From: Streptomyces sp. NK08204
GTDB taxonomy: Bacteria > Actinomycetota > Actinomycetes > Streptomycetales > Streptomycetaceae
Assembly: GCF_020400585.1 (NCBI RefSeq)
Contig: NZ_JAINVF010000001.1
Coordinates: 496,001-560,000, forward strand
DNA length: 64,000 nt
Reading direction: 5' to 3'
How positions within the stretch are numbered: position 1 is the first letter of the stretch; every line of letters begins with the position of its first letter. Positions 17,245 to 26,864 of this stretch are shown here, in pieces. Position numbers and translations under genes: made by a program. The notes under the pieces were generated by a model, which was given only the letters and a program-made list of their open reading frames with translations, was not told the DNA's origin and did no database searches.

Positions 17245-20200
17245 ATGTCAGTGCCGAGGGCTCTCGCGGTGCGGCCGACGGCGTCGACAGCGGTGTCCGC
17301 GCCGACGAAGCAGCGGCCGGAGACGACCGGTTCCGCACCGTCGCCGGTGCACGCCCCGTCCAATGCGGCGGTGACGGCCGCGCTGATGGGCGCAGGCAGA
17401 ACGGTGCCGGCCCCGCCCTTCCCCGGGCGGCCGGCGCCCGCCGCCCAGGACATGGTCGGCAACGGCGCCGTCGCGGCGGCCGGCCGCGCCGAGGCGGGTG
17501 CCGTCCCGGCGGTGGCCGCCGTCGCACCGCCGTCGCGGAGTGCGGAGGCGGAGGCGCCGGCGGCCCCCGGCACCGGATCGGAGGTGAAGGCCCGGCCGGG
17601 CCCCGACGCGGATCCGAAGTTCGCGTCCCTGAAGAAGGACGTACGGCACAAGAAGCGGGCCCTGGCCGCCTCGCACCCTCCGCCGCGTGCCGAGGCGGTG
17701 GCGGCGCAGGACGCCGCACTGCCTCCCAAGGACGACGAGGTGGCGCAGGGCAAGACCGCCAACGCCGAGAGGATGAACGAGGCCCGGCCCAAGGAGTTCG
17801 ACAAGGACGGGTTCATCAGGGCGGTCGAGAAGGCGATCGCGGACAAGGCACCGAAGAACCTCGACGAGGCGGACAAGTTCGCCGGCTCCGGGAAGGCCGA
17901 CGAGGTCCGAGCGGAGGTGCACGGCAAGGTCGGCGAGGGCAAGTCGGACTCGGCCGAGCAGATCGCCACGACGACCGCCGCTCCGCCGGACACCTCGGCG
18001 GCCGTACCCAAGAAGGTCGTGCCGATGAGTGCGGACCGGCCTCCCGGCACGCCGGGCGCGCCGAACCCCGCGCAGGCGGTACCGGACAAGCTGCCGCCCT
18101 CCGCGACCGATCTGTCCGCCGGTCCGGCCGAAGTCAATCAGCGCATGGCCGATGCCCAGGTCACCGAACCGCAGCTGCAGCGGTCCAACGAACCGGCGTT
18201 CGGCAAGGCGCTGGGCGAGAAGAAGGCGGCCGAGCGGCACTCCGAGACGGCCCCGGGTGCCATGCGCAAGCACGAGGCCGCCCAACTGAGCGCCTCCACT
18301 GCCCAGGCCCGGCGGCTCGGGGTGGCGGCGATGGGCGCGATGGGCGCCCAGCGGGTGCGCACCGGGCAGCAGGTCCACACGGGCAAGACCGGCGCCAAGA
18401 GCCGGGACGAGGAGAAGCGGGCCCAGGTCACGGCGGTTCTGCAGGGCGTCTTCGACACGATGAAGAAGGACGTCGAAGCGATCCTGAGCGGCCTCGACAA
18501 GCTCGTCGACGACCAGTTCAGCCGGGGCGAGAAGGCTGCTCGGGACGCGTTCACCGCCGAGCACAAGCGGAAGATGGACGAGTACAAGGACCGCCGGTAC
18601 TCGGGCGTGCGGGGCAAACTGCGCTGGGTGCGCGACAAGTTCGCCGGGCTGCCCGCGGAGGCCGACAAGATCTTCGAGGAGGCCCGCGACCACTACGTAC
18701 GCCGGATGCGGCAGGTGATCTCCGACGTCGCGGACACCATCGGCGCGGAGTTGAACCGGGCCAAGCGGCGTATCGCTCAGGGCCGGACCGAGATGCAGGA
18801 GGCGGTGCGCAAGCTCCCGGCCGACCTGCGCACCATCGGGCAGCAGGCGGCCTCCGAGTTCACCGATAAGTTCGACGAGCTCACGCAGGCCGTGGACGAC
18901 AAGGGCACCCAGCTGGTCGACACCCTGGCGACCAAGTACACCGAGGCGCTCAAGTCCGTCGACGACGAGATCGCCGCGGAGAAGGAGAAGAACAAGGGCC
19001 TGGTGGCCAAGGCCGTGGACGCGGTCAAGGCCGTGATCAACACGATCCTGGAACTGAAGCGGCTGCTGCTGGCGGTCCTCGCCAAGGCCGCCCAGGCGGT
19101 CATGCTGATCCTGAAGGACCCGATCGGCTTCCTGCGCAACCTGGTGTCCGCCGTCGGCGCCGGTCTGCGGCAGTTCCTGGCGAACATCGGCCGCCATCTG
19201 CAACAGGGCATCCTGTCCTGGCTGCTGGGCAAGACGGCCGAGGCGGGCATCGAGCTGCCGGCGACGTTCGACACCCGGGGCGTCCTGAAGATGCTCGCCT
19301 CTCTGCTCGGGCTGACCTGGCAGAACATCCGCGGCCGGATCGTCCGCAAAGTCCCGAACATGGAACCGGCGGTCGCGGCGGCCGAGACCGCCGTCCCGCT
19401 GGTCGCCGAGGTCCGCAAGCGGGGCGTCGCGGGGATGTGGGAGGACCTCAAGGCACGCGTGGGCGACCTGAAGAAAGATCTGCTGGACAAGGTCATCGCG
19501 TATGTGACCCCCACGATCATCCAGGCCGGGATCATGTGGGTGCTCTCACTGCTCAACCCGGCGTCCGCCTTCGTGCGCGCGGTGAAGCTGATCATCGACA
19601 TCGTGCGCTTCATCGTCACCCAGGCGCGCCAGATCTTCGAGTTCGTGAACGCGGTGCTCGACGCGGTCATCTTGATCGCAAGAGGCGGCAGCGGCGGCGT
19701 CCCGGGCCTCATCGAACGCGCCCTGGCCCGCTCGATCCCGGTCCTGCTCGGCGTCTTGGCCTCCCTCCTCGGCGTCGGCGGCATCGCCGCCAAGGTCAAG
19801 CAGATCGTCCAGGCCCTGTCCAAGCCGGTCGACCGGGCGGTGGACTGGGTGATCGACAAGATCGTGGGCCTGGTGAAGAAGGTGTGGGCGAGACTCAGGT
19901 CGAAGTTCGGCCGGAAGAAGCCAAAGAAGCGCCGCGACGACCACGACCGCCCCGGCAGGCGCCGTGGCCGACGGCCCAAGCGCCGCGACGAACGGCGGCC
20001 GAGGCACAGGAGCCATCCGGACCGCCAGAGGAAGGACCGCAGGAAAAAGAGGTCCAAGAAGGACATGCAGCGCGCCCTGGACGCCGCCGTCCGCGAGGCG
20101 ACGCGTCTGCTGGACGCCAAGTCGGCGACGGAGGAGACCGTACGGCAAGGGCTTCCCACCATCAAGGCGCGCCATGGCCTCTCCCGGATCGAACTCAAGC

Positions 20201-21852
20201 AGTCGGCCCGCAACACCTACTTCATCACGGTCTCCATCAATCCCAGCGCCAAGACCCCGCTCAAGAAACTCTTCCCTTACAAGATCGGCAAGGCTGCGGC
20301 GTCGACCGTGTTGACCGACGTCGGCGTGCCGGTCGGCGCCCTGCACGACATCGACCACCCCATGCTGCCGGAGAAGTACTCGGCCGCCTTCGTCATCACC
20401 ATGGTGGCGACGCCCAACGAGGTGAAGAGAAGGCCGAGGATCGCCGCCCGCTATCTCGACGAGGCCTGGGCGGGCTCCTCCGAAAAGAAGGTTGCGTGGG
20501 CCAGGACCGCCGTCGTCATCGGCGTCAACTCCGCCGAACGCCTGGACCCGGGGCACTCGGAAAGCGGCGTTCCTGTGATCTCCGCCGCGCTGGGGGCCAT
20601 CCTGCGCCCGGACAAGCTGCGCATGATCGCGTTCGGCTTCGTCTGGACGCCCGAGTGGTTCGACATCGAGAGCAAGAAGACCGTTCCCTTCAGTACGGTG
20701 AAAAGCACGTACGACGGCCTGTCCGACGAGCACAAGAGGGCCGCACGCCATGAGGAGGAGAAGGGCATCGGCAGCAAGCGGGCGAAGGCGGTGCCGTACG
20801 GGCTCCTGCGCGGACACGTCTTCACGTCCTCGCACACCGAGCGCGCGGTCGCCGTCCTCAGCAAGGTCAACCAGCAGGTCCACGCCCTGAGCCAGGATCC
20901 CGACGGCGGCGTCCACGCTCCCGGGGGCCGTGGTGTGCTGGCTGCGTACGAGCAGATCCTCCGTGCCGTCGAACGTGACCCGATCATGATCGTCGGCGGC
21001 TACGACTTCGACGAGCTCAAGTGGCAGGAGGGCGCCCCGGAGCGGGTGGTGCAGCTGACACAGCTCGCCAACGCGGTCGACCGGGCGGTCCGGGCGGCCC
21101 TCGCCCGGCGCATCCCGGAGATGACGTACCCCACCGAGCCCAACACACTGGTCAAGGTCTGGGACGAGCCTCGCCTGAACGGCGTCTTCCAGATGATGCA
21201 GAAGCGGGCCGACGAGGCGGCCAAGGAAGAACGTCCCTACGGTTTCGGTGAAGGGGAAGGACGCAGCTTCCGAAAGTGGCTGTTGCGTCTCTACGGCCGC
21301 GGCTTCTCCCCCGTGTACGATCCGAGCGCTTCCATCAGCACGGACGCGAAGCTCAACGACCCCGGTCGCAGACTCGCGGTGCGGGGGCCGAGCGCGCGCA
21401 GCAAACGCCACATGGCGTACGCGATCATGTTGCAGTCGCAGTCGATGGCGAACGCGCAAGTGCTGGCCAACGAACTGTTCCTGGCGAATCTGGGATTGGG
21501 CCTCCCGGCCAAGAACTTCGTGCGCGCGGACGTCTTCTCCCATGTGGAGGCCGTCGTCAAGATGATGGTCGACAACCCGGAGCTGACGGTGGACGACCCG
21601 AAGATCCAGAAACGCATCGAGACCATGAAACAGTCGGTCCGGGAGTACCTCGGGAAGCTCCCGCCGGTGGCGAAACGCAACGCCGGGGAACAAAGACTGC
21701 ACGACGTCCTCGTCAGGGCGGAAGCCGTGACGAGCGAGATCATCACCGCGTTGACGGCAGAGGAGCTCAAGAGCGTCTGGCGGAAGCTGTCCCTCCTGCT
21801 GAAGGAGGCCAAGGCCGAGGCCGAGGAGAGCGCGAAAGCAGGGAGGAAGTAA
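17245..21852 (+). CDS. Large eCIS-associated candidate effector, 1535 residues
   Basis: Modular protein beside the contractile-injection operon and convergent with it. Residues 1-130 are Pro/Ala-rich and low complexity, with SNAAV (39-43) and QDMVGNGAV (68-76), a motif pair repeated in the 96-residue protein at 22612. Residues 130-360 are charged and disordered-looking, 380-600 helical and coiled-coil-like. Residues 600-880 are a long run of amphipathic and hydrophobic helices (LPATFDTRGVLKMLASLLGL, SLLNPASAFVRAVKLI, SIPVLLGVLASLLGVGGI, KPVDRAVDWVIDK), a domain I know from large eCIS cargo proteins. Residues 886-940 are extremely Lys/Arg-rich. The C-terminal 590 residues form a module I cannot name, with IVGGYDFDELKW and YPTEPNTLVKVWDEP as likely conserved segments. 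No signal peptide. The usual DUF4157 eCIS-core motif (HExxH) is not seen. Effector role is inference. It stops directly against the next gene (TAAGTG). Confidence 0.8.
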   Translation: MSVPRALAVRPTASTAVSAPTKQRPETTGSAPSPVHAPSNAAVTAALMGAGRTVPAPPFPGRPAPAAQDMVGNGAVAAAGRAEAGAVPAVAAVAPPSRSAEAEAPAAPGTGSEVKARPGPDADPKFASLKKDVRHKKRALAASHPPPRAEAVAAQDAALPPKDDEVAQGKTANAERMNEARPKEFDKDGFIRAVEKAIADKAPKNLDEADKFAGSGKADEVRAEVHGKVGEGKSDSAEQIATTTAAPPDTSAAVPKKVVPMSADRPPGTPGAPNPAQAVPDKLPPSATDLSAGPAEVNQRMADAQVTEPQLQRSNEPAFGKALGEKKAAERHSETAPGAMRKHEAAQLSASTAQARRLGVAAMGAMGAQRVRTGQQVHTGKTGAKSRDEEKRAQVTAVLQGVFDTMKKDVEAILSGLDKLVDDQFSRGEKAARDAFTAEHKRKMDEYKDRRYSGVRGKLRWVRDKFAGLPAEADKIFEEARDHYVRRMRQVISDVADTIGAELNRAKRRIAQGRTEMQEAVRKLPADLRTIGQQAASEFTDKFDELTQAVDDKGTQLVDTLATKYTEALKSVDDEIAAEKEKNKGLVAKAVDAVKAVINTILELKRLLLAVLAKAAQAVMLILKDPIGFLRNLVSAVGAGLRQFLANIGRHLQQGILSWLLGKTAEAGIELPATFDTRGVLKMLASLLGLTWQNIRGRIVRKVPNMEPAVAAAETAVPLVAEVRKRGVAGMWEDLKARVGDLKKDLLDKVIAYVTPTIIQAGIMWVLSLLNPASAFVRAVKLIIDIVRFIVTQARQIFEFVNAVLDAVILIARGGSGGVPGLIERALARSIPVLLGVLASLLGVGGIAAKVKQIVQALSKPVDRAVDWVIDKIVGLVKKVWARLRSKFGRKKPKKRRDDHDRPGRRRGRRPKRRDERRPRHRSHPDRQRKDRRKKRSKKDMQRALDAAVREATRLLDAKSATEETVRQGLPTIKARHGLSRIELKQSARNTYFITVSINPSAKTPLKKLFPYKIGKAAASTVLTDVGVPVGALHDIDHPMLPEKYSAAFVITMVATPNEVKRRPRIAARYLDEAWAGSSEKKVAWARTAVVIGVNSAERLDPGHSESGVPVISAALGAILRPDKLRMIAFGFVWTPEWFDIESKKTVPFSTVKSTYDGLSDEHKRAARHEEEKGIGSKRAKAVPYGLLRGHVFTSSHTERAVAVLSKVNQQVHALSQDPDGGVHAPGGRGVLAAYEQILRAVERDPIMIVGGYDFDELKWQEGAPERVVQLTQLANAVDRAVRAALARRIPEMTYPTEPNTLVKVWDEPRLNGVFQMMQKRADEAAKEERPYGFGEGEGRSFRKWLLRLYGRGFSPVYDPSASISTDAKLNDPGRRLAVRGPSARSKRHMAYAIMLQSQSMANAQVLANELFLANLGLGLPAKNFVRADVFSHVEAVVKMMVDNPELTVDDPKIQKRIETMKQSVREYLGKLPPVAKRNAGEQRLHDVLVRAEAVTSEIITALTAEELKSVWRKLSLLLKEAKAEAEESAKAGRK

Positions 21853-22503
21853 GTGGACGAGTCCGTACTCCGGCAGCTGCGGGCGGAGGCGTCCCGCGAG
21901 AACTACTCCTCGATGGCCCGTCTGGCGCATGCGCTGTACGAGAACGGCCTGTCCGTGCCGGAGGTCATGCGCGAGTGCTACGGGGTCGATCTGCCGTTGG
22001 AGTTCCTCGTGCTCGCCGAGGCCGAGCTGTGGCGACTCGGCCTCTTGGTCGTATGCACCGATCAGCCGTGGCGACTGGCCGTCCCGCCGGCGCGGGGCGG
22101 CCCGCTGGCCGCCTCGGATCCGCCCGACGGGACGGAGCCAAAGCTTCTCGCCCTGGACCCCGATCTCCTGCCCCTCGTCTTCACGCTCGGCACGAACAGC
22201 CCATCCTGGGAGAACAAGGAGGTGCTCTGCTACCGGCTGTCCGAGCTCGCTGCGGGCCGGCCGACCGTCTTCAGACTGCGGGAGAAGACCACTCGTCGCG
22301 ACAGGGTGAAGCGGCGGGGCGACTCCCTGCTGACGGTGCTGGAGGAACTCCATCTCGAAGAACTACGCGAGACGGAGCGCCTGATGGACGCCCCGGACGA
22401 CTGGGGCGTCGGCGCCGAGGACGAGCATCTGGAGGCGGCACGGGAACTGGTCGAGCGGGTCGAGGAGCTGCGGCGCAAGGTCGCAGCGCGCGAGGCGCGG
22501 TGA
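21853..22503 (+). CDS. 216-residue partner protein of the candidate effector, unknown function
   Basis: The GTG start abuts the stop of the 1535-codon gene with zero spacing, and a GGGAGGAAG ribosome-binding site lies at the end of that gene, so the pair is co-translated. The protein is soluble, acidic and Leu/Glu-rich, with no membrane segment or signal peptide. The N-terminal 60 residues (ALYENGLSVPEVMRECYG, LPLEFLVLAEAELW) look like a small helical fold reminiscent of SMI1/KNR4-type proteins, but the match is weak. The C-terminus is a long charged helix (EDEHLEAARELVERVEELRR). Position suggests an immunity protein, loading chaperone or cargo adaptor. I cannot choose among these. Confidence 0.75.
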   Translation: MDESVLRQLRAEASRENYSSMARLAHALYENGLSVPEVMRECYGVDLPLEFLVLAEAELWRLGLLVVCTDQPWRLAVPPARGGPLAASDPPDGTEPKLLALDPDLLPLVFTLGTNSPSWENKEVLCYRLSELAAGRPTVFRLREKTTRRDRVKRRGDSLLTVLEELHLEELRETERLMDAPDDWGVGAEDEHLEAARELVERVEELRRKVAAREAR

Positions 22504-22611
22504 GCGCAGCCCGCATGAGGACGCCGCCCTCACCCTGCGAGAAGCCGTTGCACTCGTCGACTGTGGCGCTTACCGGAGCGGTTGTGGACTTCACTCAGGT
22601 CGTTTGCGGTC

Positions 22612-22902
22612 TCACCAACTCGGCGCGTTCGCGGAGCGCGTCTTCGACGGCATGATGATCAGCGGTACGGCAGGGGACGCCATTGCGGCTGCTTTGGTCA
22701 CGGCAGCGTTGCCGAGCTGGTCCTGGGTAGCGGCCGACGGCGTCTTGACCAGCGCGTACACACTGTGGGCCAGTGCCGCGTTGCTCACCGGAACCGGGCC
22801 GGTCCGCCCCTGGTGGGCGGCGGCCACGACCTCCCGGGCGCGCGCCGGCGGCACCGGCGCCACCAGCCGGTGCAGCGAGAGCGGGGGTTCGGTCGGCAGC
22901 AT
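22612..22902 (-). CDS. 96-residue protein with effector-like leader motif, last gene of the eCIS operon
   Basis: ATG at 22902 has GGAGGTGACC just upstream and lies 6 bp after the ATPase stop, so it belongs to the operon. The protein is small, Ala/Pro-rich and without a membrane segment. SNAAL (40-44) and QDQLGNAAV (60-68) match in order and near-identical spacing SNAAV and QDMVGNGAV near the N-terminus of the 1535-residue protein encoded just across the convergent junction. This suggests a shared docking or loading signal, or a detached copy of the cargo leader. No enzymatic motif is present. Function unknown. Confidence 0.75.
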   Translation of the reverse strand: MLPTEPPLSLHRLVAPVPPARAREVVAAAHQGRTGPVPVSNAALAHSVYALVKTPSAATQDQLGNAAVTKAAAMASPAVPLIIMPSKTRSANAPSW

Positions 22903-22908
22903 CGAAGG

Positions 22909-25098
22909 TCACCTCCGGGACGTGTCGACGAGCAGATCGGCGTGGGGGCCCAGTTCGGACGGCCGGAGCAGGCGGGCCTCGCGCTGGAACTGGCGCACCA
23001 CCCCGCGTACGACATGCCGCATGGCGATCGCGTCACCGCCGCCGTCCGCCGCGGCCAGCGCTGCGGTGCGGGCCGCCGCCGTGATGCCGGCGCCCGTCAT
23101 GTCCAGGCGGGCCAGGACGTCCAGGTCCACGTCCGCACCGAGCGGGGCCTCCTCGGGGAAGGCCAGGCGCCACAGCCTGCGTCGCTCCGCGGCGGCGGGG
23201 CGCGGGAAGTGGACCACGAAGTGGAAGCGCCGGGTGAACGCGACGTCGATGTTGTCCTTGAGGTTGCTGGTGAGGATCACCAGGCCGTCGCTGGCCTCCA
23301 GGCGCTGGAGCAGGTAGCCGACTTCGAGGTTGGCGTACCGGTCGGTGCCGTGTTTGACCTCACCGCGCTTGCCGAACAACGAGTCGGCCTCGTCGAAGAG
23401 CAGCACCGCGTGGCTCTCCTCGGCCTGCCGGAACGCGGCCTCCAGGTTCTTCTCCGTCTCCCCCACCCACTTGGAGACGATCTGGGCGAGGTCCACCTTG
23501 AGCAGCTCCAGGCCGAGCATGCCGGTGACGATCTCGGCGGACATGGTCTTGCCGGTGCCGGGCTCGCCGGTGAACAGCGCCTTGACTCCGCCGGGTGCCG
23601 ACCGGCGCGCGAAGCCCCAGGTCTCGGCGATCCGGGGCCAGGCACGGGAGGCAGAGGCGATCTCCAGGATCTGGTTCAGCTGAGCCTCGGGCAGGACCAG
23701 GTCGTCCACGGTGCGCCGGGGCACGATCGAGCGCACCGCACTGCCGCCGCGTCCCCGGATGACGGTGGCGATGGCGGGCTCCACGTGGTCGGCGACCGGC
23801 TCCGGGTGCCCATTGCCCGCCAGGCGCGCCCCGGCCCCGGCCACCGACGCCACGGCGCGCAGTTCGCCGCCGCTCATCCGGTAGCGCACGGCCAGGTCTT
23901 CGAGGAGCGTGCCGTTCAAGTCCGGCAGCGCGGCCGACCACATCGCCCGGCGATCACCCAACCCCGGTGCGGGCAGCACGACTTCGGCGTAGCCGCGGGC
24001 GGCGAGCAGTCCCGCCGGCCGCCAGGGTTTCAGGCCGGTCAGGCACACCGGGGTCCGCGAGCGGAGCAGGGCGCCGAACACCGCGTCGGCATGCGCCCGG
24101 TGCCCCTCACCGTGCAGGTCGTCAGTGGGGATCCACAGCACCGCACCCAGTGCGGCGGCTGTCCGCACGTCGGCTTCGGGGTCGCCGGCCAGGCACCTCA
24201 GCGGTGCTCGCGCCGCGCGGGCGAGGGCTTGGACGGCGTCGAGCTGGCCGCCGGGCGGACAGCCCCACAGCCCGGCCAGGTCGATGTCGCCCGACCCCAG
24301 CGCGCGGCCCAGCCGGGTGAGCCCGGCAGAGGACAGGTGGGGGGGCAGGACCCGTGGATCCGGCTGGAGGACCTCGCCGGGGTCGTGGCCGAGCAGCCCG
24401 ACGTCCGTGCCCCAGCCCAGCAGGAAGTCCAGCACTCCGGGGCCCAGGACCAGTTCCTGGGCGAGCTCCAGCGCGGCCTCTCCGTAGGTGCGCAGCAGGC
24501 CGTAGCGGCGCAGCGCCCCGGGCGGTCCGAGCGCGCGGCGCAGCGCGAGGCGGGCGGCCACGCTCGGTTCGGCGGCCTTGACCGCCCCGTCCGCCGCGAC
24601 TGGTTCCCCCGGCCCGTCCGCCTCCCCGTCCGCCTCCCCGTCCGCCGCACTCAACGCCCCTACTGTGAGCAGCAGTTCCACGCTCGGCAGCCGACGGTTC
24701 AGGTTGTCCACGATGTAGGCGTAGATCCGCTCGTAGCCGCGGTCCAGTTCGGGCGCGGCCACCAGCAGCAGCGCGTCCTGTTCGGCGCGGGTCAGGCCGA
24801 ACCGGGTGGCGAGCGCGTCCAGTGGCAGGGTCCGGCCCTCGGCGGACGCGCTCCGCCTCAGCTCCCGTTCCGCTTCCGACTCGGGCCGCTGGGGGGCGCA
24901 CGGGCCTGCCATCGCGTCGGTGAAGGCGCACACCTCGCCGAGCAGCACATCGACCTGTTCGTCGGTGATGCAGTACGGCGTGAGGTCCGGCCGGGTGAGC
25001 CGGGCCGCGATCCGCGACTGCCGCTCGACGGCGGCGCGCAGCGCCCGGTGGACGTCCGCCAGGCGGATCCGCAGGTGTTCCAGCGCCGGTTCGCCCAT
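22909..25098 (-). CDS. eCIS AAA+ ATPase (Afp15-like)
   Basis: A 729-residue protein with a long N-terminal region and a C-terminal AAA+ domain. Walker A GEPGTGKT (511-518), Walker B VLLFDEAD (Asp569, Glu570) and the sensor segment [13 protein letters not shown] with [12 protein letters not shown] arginines are all visible. Every eCIS carries such an ATPase; in Afp/PVC systems it is needed for assembly or disassembly of the particle. The N-terminal half has a second, degenerate ATPase-like part without a Walker A. It follows the tape-measure gene by 5 bp, the normal eCIS order. Confidence 0.92.
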   Translation of the reverse strand: MGEPALEHLRIRLADVHRALRAAVERQSRIAARLTRPDLTPYCITDEQVDVLLGEVCAFTDAMAGPCAPQRPESEAERELRRSASAEGRTLPLDALATRFGLTRAEQDALLLVAAPELDRGYERIYAYIVDNLNRRLPSVELLLTVGALSAADGEADGEADGPGEPVAADGAVKAAEPSVAARLALRRALGPPGALRRYGLLRTYGEAALELAQELVLGPGVLDFLLGWGTDVGLLGHDPGEVLQPDPRVLPPHLSSAGLTRLGRALGSGDIDLAGLWGCPPGGQLDAVQALARAARAPLRCLAGDPEADVRTAAALGAVLWIPTDDLHGEGHRAHADAVFGALLRSRTPVCLTGLKPWRPAGLLAARGYAEVVLPAPGLGDRRAMWSAALPDLNGTLLEDLAVRYRMSGGELRAVASVAGAGARLAGNGHPEPVADHVEPAIATVIRGRGGSAVRSIVPRRTVDDLVLPEAQLNQILEIASASRAWPRIAETWGFARRSAPGGVKALFTGEPGTGKTMSAEIVTGMLGLELLKVDLAQIVSKWVGETEKNLEAAFRQAEESHAVLLFDEADSLFGKRGEVKHGTDRYANLEVGYLLQRLEASDGLVILTSNLKDNIDVAFTRRFHFVVHFPRPAAAERRRLWRLAFPEEAPLGADVDLDVLARLDMTGAGITAAARTAALAAADGGGDAIAMRHVVRGVVRQFQREARLLRPSELGPHADLLVDTSRR

Positions 25099-25103
25099 GT
25101 GGC

Positions 25104-26864
25104 TCAGCCTCCCGAGAAGGTCAGGGTCCGCCCGCCCAGCCAGACCACGTCGGGCACGTCGGCGAACAACCCGCCGCGCAGCAGGTCCGCGTGGCGCCGC
25201 CCCATCGGGACGCGCACCCGGACGGCGTCCGGTTCGAACCGGACGGTGGCCTCCAGGTCGGCGAAGCGGCTCAGGGCCAGCAGCGGATCAGGGAGCTCGC
25301 GGTCACGCCAGAGCGTCCAGGCGATCGTGGCCAGGCCCAGGGTCGCGGCCAGGGTGACGGAGCGCTCCAGTGCGCTGTCCTGGGCGAGCGGTACCGCCCT
25401 GCGCTCGGCCACCAGCGCGGTGACCAGGTTCGCGAACCGGTCTGCGTGGCCGGGCAGTTCGGCGGCGAGGTGCGGATCCGGCAGCTGCTGTGCCGCGCCT
25501 GTCCACAGGGGCGTACGCCAGGGCAGCCGCACGACCGGATCGCCGCGAAGGGGCCGTACGCCGGTCAGGAACGGCACGCCCGCCGAGTCGAGTTCGCGCA
25601 GCGAGCCGGGGGGAAGAGGGCCTCCGCAGACCAGCACCGGTGGCCGCCCGCCGGCCTGCCAGTACGGCAGCAGCGCCGCGAGGTCCGCTGCCCAGGCGAT
25701 CGGGAACATGCCCTGCGCGTCGATCAGGAGGAGCCCGTCGTCGGCCCCGGTGAGCAGGAGCGGGTCGGCAGGGTCGTGGCCGCGGCACACCGAGAGCGCC
25801 AGGACGCCGTCGAGCAGCGGGAGCGCGGGCCGTACCGCGCGTGCGAACGCGGTCAGCCGGTCCTCGGGGACGGGCGGTCGGAGCCCGGCGAAGGCGGCGG
25901 CCGCCTCGCGGTCCTCTTCGCCCCGGCGCCGGCCGTGTGTGGTCACGCCCAGCACCTTGTAAGCCAGGGCGGCGGCGAACAGCGGTGCCTCCTCGACCAG
26001 TTCGACACCGGCCAGCGCGGGGGCGATCGCGTCGAGGTACCCGATGCGGGCCAGGGGTCCGGCGAGCAGGAACGGCAACACGGACCACACGCGCACCTCT
26101 TCGGTGGCGCGGACCATGACGGCACCTGACGCCGCCTGCGGATTCGGTTTCTCGACCACCTGGTCCTGCTCCCCGGCCAAGGACCGCACCAGCCGGGCCG
26201 CCTCGTCGTACTCCGCCGAGGTCACGTACTCGGCGAGGAGCCTGGACAGGGCCGCAGCGCCGGCGTCGGCGACCTCGGTGCGGAGAGGGTCGGGCAGCGG
26301 CTCGGACGGCCTGCCGGGGCGGAGGCGCTCGACGAGTTCCGTGAGCAGCCGGGCGGCTGCCCCGTCGTCGTGGCCGAGCAGGGCGAGCGCATACACCCGG
26401 AGCGTCTCCTCGGGCAGCAGCGCGAGGAGTGCGCCCAGTTCGCCCCGTTCGGCGAGTTCGGCGAAGAGCGCGGCGGCCGTGGGCGCGTCCCGGACGGCCG
26501 CCTCGGCGGCGAAGGACTCCTCGAACGAGAACTCCTGGACGGGCGCCTCCCCGGGGACCTCGGCCATCGCGACCGGCGCGAAGTGGACCTCGGCGGGCGC
26601 GTGGGACCCGCCGGGCCGGCCGGGCCCGCCCAGCCGGACGGTGACGGTCACCGGTTCGGTGATCTCCACGTCCGGGCCGTCGCCGGTCAGCTGCTGGGCG
26701 AAGTGGTCCGCCAGCAGCTCCGGAAGGAAGTCGATCACTTGCCGCACCATGCCGCGCGGGTCCGGCCCCCAGCTCCACCCACCGCGCCGGACCACGCTCA
26801 CCGTGCACCGGTGAACGGTGATCTCACCGGCCTCGTCGACGGTCCGTGCAGGGGGCGTGGTCAC
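25104..26864 (-). CDS. eCIS tape-measure protein family member
   Basis: A 586-residue soluble protein. The N-terminal segment ITVHRCTVSVVRRGG, then VRQVIDFLPELLADHFAQQL and VEITEPVTVTVRL, matches the N-terminal pattern of contractile-injection-system tape-measure proteins (a short strand, a helix over a LPxLLxxxL segment, another strand). The rest is Leu/Ala-rich helix. It lies between structural genes and the ATPase, where Afp14-type proteins sit. GTG 26864 overlaps the previous stop (GTGA). In the family this protein sets tube length and helps initiate tube assembly. Confidence is moderate because the C-terminal two thirds are not diagnostic. Confidence 0.72.
   Translation of the reverse strand: MTTPPARTVDEAGEITVHRCTVSVVRRGGWSWGPDPRGMVRQVIDFLPELLADHFAQQLTGDGPDVEITEPVTVTVRLGGPGRPGGSHAPAEVHFAPVAMAEVPGEAPVQEFSFEESFAAEAAVRDAPTAAALFAELAERGELGALLALLPEETLRVYALALLGHDDGAAARLLTELVERLRPGRPSEPLPDPLRTEVADAGAAALSRLLAEYVTSAEYDEAARLVRSLAGEQDQVVEKPNPQAASGAVMVRATEEVRVWSVLPFLLAGPLARIGYLDAIAPALAGVELVEEAPLFAAALAYKVLGVTTHGRRRGEEDREAAAAFAGLRPPVPEDRLTAFARAVRPALPLLDGVLALSVCRGHDPADPLLLTGADDGLLLIDAQGMFPIAWAADLAALLPYWQAGGRPPVLVCGGPLPPGSLRELDSAGVPFLTGVRPLRGDPVVRLPWRTPLWTGAAQQLPDPHLAAELPGHADRFANLVTALVAERRAVPLAQDSALERSVTLAATLGLATIAWTLWRDRELPDPLLALSRFADLEATVRFEPDAVRVRVPMGRRHADLLRGGLFADVPDVVWLGGRTLTFSGG

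Noticed and set aside
22582..25962. A 1126-codon plus-strand frame over the ATPase and tape-measure genes
   Set aside because: Composition (His/Gln/Arg/Gly-rich) is typical of an antisense shadow, and the minus-strand proteins have clear ATPase motifs.
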